A stretch of 55,207 bases of DNA from Gemmatimonadaceae bacterium (GTDB lineage Bacteria; Gemmatimonadota; Gemmatimonadetes; Gemmatimonadales; Gemmatimonadaceae). The stretch lies in the NCBI GenBank assembly GCA_030647905.1, contig JAUSJA010000031.1, positions 1-55,207 of the forward strand, read 5' to 3'. The position numbers and the translations under genes were made by a program. Positions within the stretch are counted from its first letter, which is position 1; each line of letters opens with the position of its first letter. Shown here one piece after another: positions 47,453 through 55,074 of this stretch. Below the pieces are notes generated by a model. That model searched no databases, was not told where the DNA came from, and saw only the letters and a program-made list of their open reading frames with translations.

Positions 47453-48463
47453 GTGAAGCCGAGTTGGCGCAGCACCATCGGCATCGCATTGAGCGCGGTG
47501 CTGCTGTGGTGGACACTTCGCGATGTGTCACTGGCAACGGTGTGGGCCGAGCTGTCGCACTCGAGCGTTCCGCTCTTTCTCGCGTCCACGATCTGCGCCA
47601 CGCTGATCTTTCCGCTGCGCGCACGGCGCTGGCGGACAATCCTTCAGCCCGTCGCGCCGAATCAGCCGTTCGGTCCCCTGTGGAGAGCCACCGCCGTCGG
47701 GATGATGGCGAACAATCTCCTTCCCGCGCGAGCCGGTGAGATCGCACGGGCTTACGCGCTGACCCGGCAGACCGGCATTGGGTTCGCGACGTCCATTGCC
47801 TCGCTCGCCGTGGACCGCCTTTTCGACATGCTCGTGCTCCTGTTCCTCGCTGTCGCGGCGCTCGTGGATCCCTCCTTCCCGCGCGAGGCTCGCATCGCCG
47901 GCCAGACGCTCGGCCACCTCGCGCAGGGCTCGGTCGTGATCATCGTGCTGCTGCTCGTGGCGCTGTATTCGCTTGCTTTCTTCCCGACTCAGCTCGTGCG
48001 GGTGTTCGAGCTGTTCACACGCCGCGTATCGCCCGCCCTCGAGGAGCGCGGCAAGTCGGTGCTGATCAAATTCAGCGAGGGACTGAGCGTGCTTCGGAGT
48101 CCGCGGCGATTCAGCTCCGTGCTCGCGTGGACCATTGCGCACTGGCTGCTGAACGCGCTGGCGTTCTGGCTCGGATTCAAGGCCGTCGGCATCGAGCTGC
48201 CGTACTCCGCCGCGCTGTTTCTTCAGACGCTGATAGCGTTCGGCGTTGCGCTTCCGTCGGCGCCTGGTTTCTTCGGCTTTTTCGAGAAGCTTGCGACGGT
48301 CGGGCTTGGCATCTACGGTGTCAGCGCGAGCCATGCGACGAGCTGGGCGATCGGATTCCACATTCTGAGCTTCATCCCCATTACCGCCATCGGGCTCTGG
48401 TATTTCGTGCGGCTTGGCCTCCACATGAAGGACATCAACACCGCGCGCGAGGCCACGGCGTGA
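47453..48463 (+). CDS. lysylphosphatidylglycerol-synthase/flippase-like transmembrane protein (UPF0104)
   Basis: A 336-residue protein with about eight transmembrane segments, matching the LPG_synthase_TM domain. Conserved blocks are PLRARRWRTIL, GMMANNLLPARAGEIARAY, LAVDRLFDMLVLL and LPSAPGFFGFFE. Members flip or transfer lipid-linked groups; the substrate is not determined. GTG start 47453. The stop shares GTGA with ispE. Confidence 0.85.
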   Translation: MKPSWRSTIGIALSAVLLWWTLRDVSLATVWAELSHSSVPLFLASTICATLIFPLRARRWRTILQPVAPNQPFGPLWRATAVGMMANNLLPARAGEIARAYALTRQTGIGFATSIASLAVDRLFDMLVLLFLAVAALVDPSFPREARIAGQTLGHLAQGSVVIIVLLLVALYSLAFFPTQLVRVFELFTRRVSPALEERGKSVLIKFSEGLSVLRSPRRFSSVLAWTIAHWLLNALAFWLGFKAVGIELPYSAALFLQTLIAFGVALPSAPGFFGFFEKLATVGLGIYGVSASHATSWAIGFHILSFIPITAIGLWYFVRLGLHMKDINTAREATA

Positions 48464-49392
48464 CCGGTCCGAAAGTGAGGATCGCGGCGCAGGCGAAGCT
48501 CAATCTGCATCTGCGCGTTCTGGCGCGAGAGGACTCGGGGTTCCACTCGCTGGAGACGATCTTCCACCGCATAGACCTCGCCGACGATCTCGTGATCGAG
48601 GTGACGGACGGCGAGCGCGCCGTAGATGTCGAAGGAGCGGAGACGGGGCCGATGGAATCCAACCTCGCCTATCGCGCCGCCGCCGCTTACGCCGCACATG
48701 CCGGATGGCCGAAGGGGTTCAGAATCCAGCTCACCAAGCGCATTCCAGTCGGCGCCGGACTTGGCGGCGGGAGTGCGGATGCCGCGGCAGTGCTCCGGGC
48801 GCTCAATTTCATGTCAGGCGATCCGATCGGCTCGCACGGGCTGCTACGACTGGCCGCGGGGTTCGGCTCCGACATTCCATTTCTCGCCAGCGATGCCGTC
48901 ATGGCGCTCGCATGGGGACATGGGGAGCGAATGCTCTCACTCGCGCCGCTCCCCAGATACGACGTCATGCTGATGACTCCCGAGTTCAGCGTGTCCACCG
49001 CCGACGCGTACAGGTGGCTCGACGAAGACAGGGCCCGCCAGCGCGACGTTACGGCGATGATGGGTGACGCCAAGAGCGTGGACGAAAGAGATGCCGCACC
49101 GGATGCCGCCGTGCTCGATACAGTGTCGCTGTCAACGTGGGCCTCCATCGCGCGCTTCGCGCGGAACGATTTCGAGGCGCCTGTTTCGGCGCGGCACCCG
49201 CAGCTTGCCGAGTATCTGCAAAGCCTGCGGAGTTCGACGGCGGTCTTCGCGCAAATGACCGGATCTGGCTCAACGATCTTCGGAGTATTCGACTCACCAC
49301 CCAACTATTCCCGCGTTCCCGAGGAACATCGCGAGCGGGTAACGACTACAAGGACATCAATCGACGTTGTTCAGCCTGTGAGGCTGGGCTAG
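48460..49392 (+). CDS. ispE: 4-diphosphocytidyl-2-C-methyl-D-erythritol kinase
   Basis: A 310-residue GHMP kinase of the MEP isoprenoid pathway. AQAKLNLHLRVL opens the fold, the ATP loop is PVGAGLGGGSADAAAVLRAL, and GFGSDIPF and MTGSGSTIFGVF are the other GHMP motifs. The GTG at 48460 shares GTGA with the preceding gene; the frame extends upstream within that gene without support. tRNA-Gln follows 12 bases after. Confidence 0.93.
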   Translation: MTGPKVRIAAQAKLNLHLRVLAREDSGFHSLETIFHRIDLADDLVIEVTDGERAVDVEGAETGPMESNLAYRAAAAYAAHAGWPKGFRIQLTKRIPVGAGLGGGSADAAAVLRALNFMSGDPIGSHGLLRLAAGFGSDIPFLASDAVMALAWGHGERMLSLAPLPRYDVMLMTPEFSVSTADAYRWLDEDRARQRDVTAMMGDAKSVDERDAAPDAAVLDTVSLSTWASIARFARNDFEAPVSARHPQLAEYLQSLRSSTAVFAQMTGSGSTIFGVFDSPPNYSRVPEEHRERVTTTRTSIDVVQPVRLG

Positions 49393-49404
49393 CTTTACCG
49401 CGTC

Positions 49405-49475
49405 TGCCCCCTCGTCCAATGGCAGGACATCGGTCTTTGGATCCGAGAATGGTGGTTCGAATCCACCGGGGGCAA
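49405..49475 (+). tRNA. tRNA-Gln(TTG)
   Basis: A 71-nt cloverleaf. Acceptor TGCCCCC/GGGGGCA with discriminator A, T arm GGTGG-TTCGAAT-CCACC. The anticodon loop CTTTGGA gives anticodon TTG. It reads CAA and CAG. Confidence 0.94.
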
Positions 49476-49580
49476 TTGATGCGTTCTTTCAGGGTTAGAT
49501 TGCCTGTTCCCGCTGGCGGGTGCACCGGCCCCAATTGAACTAAAGTCAGCGGTCACTTAACTTTTAAGGCTATCGCGGCA

Positions 49581-50537
49581 ATGGACGGACTTTCCGTACC
49601 GAGTCACGGCTTGAAACTCCTCGTGGGTTCCGGAAACCCGGACCTCTCGAAGGAGATAGCCCACAGTCTCGGCGTCGAGCCGGCCAAGGCGACGATTAGC
49701 CGGTTCGCTGACGGCGAAATCTTCGTCCGCATAGACGAGAACGTCCGCGGCAACGACGTTTTCATCCTGCAGCCGACCAATCCGCCGGCCGAGAACATCA
49801 TGGAGCTGCTGCTCCTGATAGACGCGGCGAAGCGGGCATCGGCCGCGCGTGTCACATGTGTCATGCCGTACTACGGCTACTCGAGACAGGACCGAAAGGA
49901 CCAGCCGCGAGTCGCCATCGGCGCGAAGCTCGTGGCCAACATGATTGTGACGGCCGGAGCGAACCGGGTGCTGGGTCTCGATTTCCACCAGCACCAGCTG
50001 CAGGGATTCTTCGACATTCCCGTCGATCATCTCTATGCGGCGCCGGTGTTCGTGTCGCATTACAAGAAGAAGCAATTGCACGATCTCGTCGTCGTTGCGC
50101 CTGACGTGGGCTCGGCGAAGATGGCGCGGGGGTTCGCGAAGCGGTTGAATGGCACACTCGCCATCATCGACAAGCGGCGCCCCAAGCCGAATCAAAGCGA
50201 AGTGGTGAACGTCGTCGGAGAGGTCGAAGGAAAGGACTGCCTTCTCACCGACGACATGATAGATACCGCGGGGACGGTTTCAGAGGCCGCGCGGGCGCTG
50301 AAGGATCTTGGCGCGAAGGATGTATACGTCTGCGCGACGCACGCGCTGCTCTCCGGCCCCGCCGTTGAGCGGCTCTGCAACGCGCCGATCACGGAAGTGA
50401 CGGTTACCGACACCGTTCGCATTCCGGAGGAGAAGCGGTTTCCGCAGCTCACCGTCCTGTCCGTCGGGGAATTGTTGTCGAAGGCAATCAGGTACATTCA
50501 CAGTGAGCAGTCGGTAAGCTCGCTTTTCGAACAGTAG
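49581..50537 (+). CDS. prs: ribose-phosphate pyrophosphokinase
   Basis: A 318-residue enzyme making PRPP for nucleotide synthesis. SRFADGEIFVRIDENVRG, CVMPYYGYSRQDRKDQPR, the flexible loop KRRPKPNQSE and the PRPP-binding DDMIDTAGTVSEAA are intact. It heads the rightward group prs-rplY-pth-ychF, a conserved order in many bacteria. Confidence 0.97.
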   Translation: MDGLSVPSHGLKLLVGSGNPDLSKEIAHSLGVEPAKATISRFADGEIFVRIDENVRGNDVFILQPTNPPAENIMELLLLIDAAKRASAARVTCVMPYYGYSRQDRKDQPRVAIGAKLVANMIVTAGANRVLGLDFHQHQLQGFFDIPVDHLYAAPVFVSHYKKKQLHDLVVVAPDVGSAKMARGFAKRLNGTLAIIDKRRPKPNQSEVVNVVGEVEGKDCLLTDDMIDTAGTVSEAARALKDLGAKDVYVCATHALLSGPAVERLCNAPITEVTVTDTVRIPEEKRFPQLTVLSVGELLSKAIRYIHSEQSVSSLFEQ

Positions 50538-50555
50538 GTCTGGGAGAATACAGGT

Positions 50556-51212
50556 ATGGCGTCAGCAAATCTTTCGGGCAGCGTACGCGAGAACAGTGGC
50601 AAGGGCGTCGCTCGTTCCCTTCGCAGCTCCGGCCGCGTTCCGGCCGTCATCTACGGCCACGGCCGCGATCCGCAGCCCCTCTCCATCGACAACCGCGAGC
50701 TGGAGAAGCTGCTCTCGCACATCTCCGCAGAGAACACGGTCATTGATCTGACGGTGGACGGAAAGAGCGCGCGCACTCTCATTCGTGAGATCCAGCGCCA
50801 TCCCTTCAAGCGCCAGATCCTGCACGTGGACTTCCAGGAGCTGGTTGTCGGTGAGAAGGTGATCGTCCGTCTTCCGATCCTTCTCATCGGTGTCCCCGAT
50901 GGCGTGCGCATGGACGGCGGCATCCTCGATCAGACAATGCGCGAGCTCGAAGTCGAGGTGGACCCGTCGAACATCCCGAATCACGTCGAGCTCGACGTGA
51001 CGAAGCTCGTGATCGGCAGCTCGGTGCACGTCAGCGACATTCCGCTCCCCGAGGGAGTCGAGGTCGTCGGTGAAGGGGACGCTTCCGTCTGCGTCGTGTC
51101 GGCTCCGCGCGCCGCTGTCGAGGCCGTCGTCGCCGAGGAGATAGCGGTCATCGCCGAGCCCGAAGTCATTCGCGCCAAGAAGCCGGACGAGGACGAAGGC
51201 CCCGAGAAGTAA
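50556..51212 (+). CDS. rplY: 50S ribosomal protein L25 (CTC type)
   Basis: A 218-residue L25/TL5/CTC protein. The N-terminal 5S rRNA-binding domain has RVPAVIYGHGRDPQPLSI and LIREIQRHPFKRQILHVDF, and the C-terminal beta domain follows (VPDGVRMDGGILDQTMREL). An acidic tail ends the protein. The two-domain length corresponds to the long CTC type rather than the E. coli short form. It lies 18 bases after prs. Confidence 0.95.
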   Translation: MASANLSGSVRENSGKGVARSLRSSGRVPAVIYGHGRDPQPLSIDNRELEKLLSHISAENTVIDLTVDGKSARTLIREIQRHPFKRQILHVDFQELVVGEKVIVRLPILLIGVPDGVRMDGGILDQTMRELEVEVDPSNIPNHVELDVTKLVIGSSVHVSDIPLPEGVEVVGEGDASVCVVSAPRAAVEAVVAEEIAVIAEPEVIRAKKPDEDEGPEK

Positions 51213-51226
51213 TCCGGGGCTAACCT

Positions 51227-51826
51227 GTGAAGGTTATTCTCGGGCTCGGCAATCCCGGGCGTCAGTACGAGGCAACACGGCACAACGTCGGCTGGTGGGT
51301 ACTCGACCACCTCGCCGACGTTTGGCATTTCGACGGCTGGAAGCGCGACGGCGAGGCGCTGGTCTCGACGGCTACAGTGGCCGGAACGCGAGTCAGACTG
51401 ATCAAGCCGCTCACGTACATGAACCTGAGCGGCAACGTACTCAAGAATTACCTGCGGCGCCCGTTCTGGGCGCCACCGAAGGACCTGCTGGTGATCGTGG
51501 ACGACGTCGCGCTCCCGGTTGGGCGGTTCCGCATCCGCGCTCGAGGCAGCGCCGGCGGACACAATGGACTGCGCAGCGTGGAAACAGCCCTGGGAAACCA
51601 GGAATACCCTCGCCTCCGCATCGGCGTCGGGCCGAGCGAGGGGAGAAAGAACGTCTATCACGACCTTTCCGACTTCGTGCTCGCTCCGTTCGCGCGCGAT
51701 GAGCGGGACGACATTCTCACGCTCATGCCGAAGCTCAACGCCGCCGTCGAGACCTGGCTGCGCGAGAGCACGAAAAGAGCAATGAACGCACACAACCGCG
51801 ACGGCGACGGCGCGACCAATCAATAG
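51227..51826 (+). CDS. pth: peptidyl-tRNA hydrolase
   Basis: A 199-residue enzyme that frees tRNA from stalled peptidyl-tRNA. GLGNPGRQYEATRHNVGWW contains the catalytic His; PLTYMNLSG, IVDDVALPVGRFRIR and SAGGHNGLRSVE are conserved. GTG start 51227 lies 14 bases after rplY. The order prs-rplY-pth-ychF is standard. Confidence 0.96.
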   Translation: MKVILGLGNPGRQYEATRHNVGWWVLDHLADVWHFDGWKRDGEALVSTATVAGTRVRLIKPLTYMNLSGNVLKNYLRRPFWAPPKDLLVIVDDVALPVGRFRIRARGSAGGHNGLRSVETALGNQEYPRLRIGVGPSEGRKNVYHDLSDFVLAPFARDERDDILTLMPKLNAAVETWLRESTKRAMNAHNRDGDGATNQ

Positions 51827-51829
51827 AAA

Positions 51830-52930
51830 ATGCTGAAGCTGGGAATCGTCGGACTCCCCAACGTGGGAAAGTCCACATTGTTCAACGCGCTCACCGCTGC
51901 CAGGGCAGAGGCGGCGAATTATCCGTTCTGCACCGTCGAGCCGAACGTCGGGATGGTGGAAGTTCCGGACAAGCGGCTCGAGCGTCTCACCGAGATCGTG
52001 CAGCCGAAGCGGACGGTTCCCGCGGTGGTGCAGTTCGTGGACATCGCGGGACTCGTCAAAGGCGCCGCCGAGGGCGAAGGGCTCGGCAACAAGTTTCTCG
52101 CCACCATCCGTGAGACGGACGCCATCGTCCACGTCGTGCGCTGCTTCGAGGACGAGGACGTCACGCACGTGATGGGCGCGGTGGATTCAGCGCGCGACCG
52201 CGAAGTCATCGAGTTCGAGCTCGCCCTCGCCGATCTCAGCGCGGTTGAGAAGCGCCTCGACAAGACGCGCCGGTCCGCGCGTACCGGCGACAAGGAAGCG
52301 CTCGCCGAGCTGCCGGCGCTCGAGCGCGCGTACGGATTTCTCAGGGAAGGGCGCGGACTGTGGGAGGCGAAGCTCACGCCGGAGGAGAGCGACGTATTGG
52401 CGCCGCTTACGCTGCTCACGAGCAAGCCGGTACTGTACGCCGCGAACGTGAGTGACAGCGAGCTCCACGGCGAGGAGGGCCCGCACTTGCTCGCGCTGCG
52501 CGAGGCGGTTCGTGCGAGCGGCGAGCATGCCGAGATCGTTCCCTTCTCCGCGAAGATCGAGGCGGAGCTCGCCGAGCTTCCGCCCGAGGACCGCACGGAG
52601 TTCCTGTCGTCGCTGGGACTGGAGTCAGCGGGACTCGACCGATTGATTCACGCCGGATATCACCTGCTCGGGCTGCAGACGTACTTCACCGCCGGCGAGC
52701 CGGAGGTGCGCGCGTGGACCATCCATCGCGGCGACACGGCGCCGAAGGCGGCGGCGGTAATTCACACCGACTTCGAGCGCGGCTTCATCCGCGCCGAGAC
52801 GGTCGCGTACGAAGATTTCGTCGCGAACGGAGGATGGAAGGGCGCGCGCGAGAAGGGCGCGGTACGATCCGAAGGAAAGGAGTACGTCGTCGCCGACGGC
52901 GACGTACTCCTTTTCCGGTTCAACGTTTAG
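51830..52930 (+). CDS. ychF: redox-regulated ATPase YchF (OBG-like)
   Basis: A 366-residue Obg-family protein that binds ATP through the altered G4 motif. G1 is GLPNVGKST (8-16), the switch region is VDIAGLVKGAAEGEGLGN, a coiled coil spans about 130-200, and the C-terminal TGS domain ends GKEYVVADGDVLLFRFNV. It associates with the 70S ribosome. The last 18 codons also form a strong terminator-like hairpin, listed separately. Confidence 0.96.
   Translation: MLKLGIVGLPNVGKSTLFNALTAARAEAANYPFCTVEPNVGMVEVPDKRLERLTEIVQPKRTVPAVVQFVDIAGLVKGAAEGEGLGNKFLATIRETDAIVHVVRCFEDEDVTHVMGAVDSARDREVIEFELALADLSAVEKRLDKTRRSARTGDKEALAELPALERAYGFLREGRGLWEAKLTPEESDVLAPLTLLTSKPVLYAANVSDSELHGEEGPHLLALREAVRASGEHAEIVPFSAKIEAELAELPPEDRTEFLSSLGLESAGLDRLIHAGYHLLGLQTYFTAGEPEVRAWTIHRGDTAPKAAAVIHTDFERGFIRAETVAYEDFVANGGWKGAREKGAVRSEGKEYVVADGDVLLFRFNV
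52876..52914 (+). terminator. terminator-like hairpin inside the 3' end of ychF
   Basis: GGAGTACGTCG (52879-52889) pairs perfectly with CGACGTACTCC (52900-52910), and flanking AAA/TTT extend the stem to 14 bp. TTTT follows. It lies within codons for the conserved C-terminus, 16 bases before the stop. It probably serves as an intragenic terminator of the prs-ychF operon, in convergent arrangement with the DUF4198 gene. Confidence 0.7.
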
Positions 52931-52950
52931 CGAGCTGCCGGGCTTCCTGG

Positions 52951-53763
52951 CTACCGCATCTCGAACGTCAGCGTCGCCCACTTCGATTCGTAGTCGATCT
53001 TTTCGGTTCCCGCGTACGGCGTCATGCTGATGAATTTGACGTACCACTGACCGCGGCTGCCGAGTCGCACTCGCGCGATGCCGGACGCGTCGGTGCGCAC
53101 GCGATGCTCCTTCAGGCGACCGCCGCTCGGCAGCCTCCCGCCCGACACCACGAGTTGACCCGCCGCCGGCTTCCCATCCACCAACGCCCGCACCCGCAGC
53201 GCTTCCCCCGGCCGCAGCGAATACGGATTGTCAACAGGCACCAGCTCGGCGGGATAGCCCAGAACCGCGCTGAAATCGCCGGTGCGCGTTGCGCCGATCT
53301 GCACGAGTGCCTTGATGTGCTTCGAGTACCGCTCGGTCGCGCCCTTGCCGAGCTCGCCACTCCGCTTGCGGGCGGCGAGGACGTCGGGAATACCATCATC
53401 AGCGAGATACGTGTTGAAATCTTTCGCCTCGATTGTGATCTCGCGCGGCTTGAGCGACGCGCCGATCACATACGTCCCGGCGGCACCTGTCTGGACCGTG
53501 AAAATGCTCGTGTCACCGGTGACCGACCATAACGCCGTATCCGGATGCGCGTGCCCGGCGGGCGACACGACGCTGAGATCGCGCAAACGGTCGCGCGTGA
53601 TGGAATTCTCGCTCTTGCTGAATGTGCCGTTGAGAGCGCGCAGCCGGATGGTGGATCCCGGCGTCGCGAGGAACGAGTCCAGCCGGAAAAAGAAATCGTG
53701 CGCCTGAAGATTGGTAGCAGCAACGAACAGCAATGCAATCGCGATCGGGTAACGCCACTTCAT
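52951..53763 (-). CDS. DUF4198 domain periplasmic protein
   Basis: A 270-residue protein. After a signal peptide (1-about 21, cleaved before HDFFF) it matches DUF4198, a beta-sandwich family related to nickel/cobalt uptake substrate proteins. HDFFFRLDSFLATPG at the mature start and LRPGEALRVRALVDGKPAAG and HRVRTDASGIARVRLGSRG at the end follow that pattern. Whether metal transport is its role here is not shown. It is convergent with ychF, 20 bases from its stop. Confidence 0.78.
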   Translation of the reverse strand: MKWRYPIAIALLFVAATNLQAHDFFFRLDSFLATPGSTIRLRALNGTFSKSENSITRDRLRDLSVVSPAGHAHPDTALWSVTGDTSIFTVQTGAAGTYVIGASLKPREITIEAKDFNTYLADDGIPDVLAARKRSGELGKGATERYSKHIKALVQIGATRTGDFSAVLGYPAELVPVDNPYSLRPGEALRVRALVDGKPAAGQLVVSGGRLPSGGRLKEHRVRTDASGIARVRLGSRGQWYVKFISMTPYAGTEKIDYESKWATLTFEMR

Positions 53764-53845
53764 CTGCCTGCTCCTTCCGGAATATGCCGGAGTTATTTGA
53801 CCTGCCCGCGGATTTCTCCACTGGGGTTCGCGGTCGTATGAACAT

Positions 53846-54265
53846 TCACGTAGCGTTACCGCTCAGAAGCAGCGTCTTGACGGATTCGAGCGTAACGCCG
53901 GCGGGTAGAGTGCCCTGGGTAATCGTCCCGCTCACGAACACGCCGTTGATCGCGACGGTCGGGGTTGCCGGCGAGAACAGTGTCACCACAACTGAACCCG
54001 CGACTCCCGGCGCGCCGTTATGAATGTGCGCCATCGTGATTCCGGTGATGCTCGACGCGCTGATCTGATAGTCAATCGAAGTCGGAAAGACGACGATGCT
54101 CACGGTTCCGCTCGCGGTGGTCGGCTTCGGCGCCGGCACCTCTGCGCCCGGCGTCAATGCGAAGAGATAGTTCTGCTCCGCGTCCAGGCCACCGGCGGAG
54201 CTGCCGCCGCCGCATGCCGATACGGCGAAGCCCGCCGCCAGAATCGTGATCATCGAATACTTCAT
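53846..54265 (-). CDS. CHRD domain lipoprotein
   Basis: A 139-residue lipoprotein. The signal MKYSMITILAAGFAVSAC ends with a lipobox (VSAC, Cys18). The CHRD domain follows: ALTPGAEVPAPKPTTASGTV, HIHNGAPGVAGSVVVTLF and a final helix-like segment. CHRD domains are small beta-sandwich modules of unclear function, common in secreted proteins. It is upstream of the DUF4198 gene, 82 bases away, and may be cotranscribed with it. Confidence 0.85.
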   Translation of the reverse strand: MKYSMITILAAGFAVSACGGGSSAGGLDAEQNYLFALTPGAEVPAPKPTTASGTVSIVVFPTSIDYQISASSITGITMAHIHNGAPGVAGSVVVTLFSPATPTVAINGVFVSGTITQGTLPAGVTLESVKTLLLSGNAT

Positions 54266-54385
54266 GCTGCTTCTCCCGAATTAGGCCCATGGCGGGCCGG
54301 TGCAAAGGTACGTGGCGATCCAGTTCACGGAAGGGTGGCAATTCTGTTGCCTCGAGGGGGTGGTCCGGATATCTTTCGGGTCCGC

Positions 54386-54407
54386 AAAAAACGGCCGCAC
54401 CGCGGCC
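54386..54407 (-). terminator. leftward intrinsic terminator upstream of the CHRD gene
   Basis: Read on the minus strand, GGCCGC-GGT-GCGGCC forms a six-pair hairpin followed by G and six Ts. It would stop leftward transcription before it reaches the CHRD gene, for example antisense reading from the IS630 copy. The same hairpin without a U tract lies in the rpsF leader on the plus strand. Confidence 0.55.
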
Positions 54408-54417
54408 TTCACACCTT

Positions 54418-54444
54418 CCCCCCGCTCCGGCAACCAGCGGGGGG
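54418..54444 (+). promoter_or_regulatory. rpsF leader hairpin, possible S6:S18 autoregulatory element
   Basis: CCCCCCGCT pairs perfectly with AGCGGGGGG around the loop CCGGCAACC, 33 bases before the rpsF start. In several phyla rpsF is controlled by an S6:S18-binding leader hairpin with an unpaired CCG. The CCG in this loop fits that idea, but I cannot confirm the full consensus. Confidence 0.45.
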
Positions 54445-54477
54445 CAGAAACAGGACCACAAGGAGGATTGCCTGCCA

Positions 54478-54843
54478 ATGTCTCGGAACTACGAGGCGGT
54501 GTACATCTTCGATTCGACCCTCGAAGACGCCGCAATCAACGAAAAACTCTCGCGCTTTCACGGACTGCTCGGTTCCACGGAGGAGCCCGAGACGAGCCAC
54601 TGGGGCCGCCGCCAGCTCGCCTATCAGATAGGCCCGCGCGAGAATGGCTATTACGTCGTATCCCGCTTCACCGTTGATCCCACGGTGCTGCCGGAGTACG
54701 AGCGCGCGCTCAAGCTCGACGATGGCGTCATCCGCTATCTCATCACGCTGCACGAGCACGAAGTCGGTGCTCCGGCGATGAGCGAAGAGGAGCTCGCGGC
54801 ACAGGCCGCGCGCCGTGACGATGACGACGACGACGAGGATTAG
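54478..54843 (+). CDS. rpsF: 30S ribosomal protein S6
   Basis: A 121-residue protein. NYEAVYIFDSTLEDAAINE, HWGRRQLAYQIGPRENGYYV and LDDGVIRYLITLHEHE follow the S6 family, and a very acidic Asp-rich tail ends it. AAGGAGG lies 11 bases before the ATG, longer than usual spacing. S6 binds S18 in the small subunit, whose gene follows after six bases. Confidence 0.95.
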   Translation: MSRNYEAVYIFDSTLEDAAINEKLSRFHGLLGSTEEPETSHWGRRQLAYQIGPRENGYYVVSRFTVDPTVLPEYERALKLDDGVIRYLITLHEHEVGAPAMSEEELAAQAARRDDDDDDED

Positions 54844-54849
54844 CCGCCA

Positions 54850-55071
54850 ATGAGAAGACCACAGAAGAGCTGCCCGTTCTGCGAGGGGCGTGTCCGCTGG
54901 ATCGATTACAAGGATGACCGCACGCTCGGCCGCTTCATCACGGATCAGGGAAAGATTCTGCCCAGCCGTCTGAGCGGAACCTGCGCCCGTCACCAGCGTC
55001 AGCTGTCCACCGCGATCAAGCGTGCGCGCTACCTGGCCATCATCCCCTATCTGAAGGGGCACACGGCCTAG
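54850..55071 (+). CDS. rpsR: 30S ribosomal protein S18
   Basis: A 73-residue protein with CPFCEG and [20 protein letters not shown], matching the zinc-type S18 with CxxC pairs. It partners S6. rplI is expected next, but an IS630 copy starts three bases after the stop. Confidence 0.96.
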   Translation: MRRPQKSCPFCEGRVRWIDYKDDRTLGRFITDQGKILPSRLSGTCARHQRQLSTAIKRARYLAIIPYLKGHTA

Positions 55072-55074
55072 TAC

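Noticed and set aside
49465-49545. Second copy of the tRNA-Gln 3' end (CACCGG...CAATTGA)
   Set aside because: Only a short stretch near 49525-49540 is similar, with GCCCC in place of GGGGG, so it is likely chance and not an attachment site.
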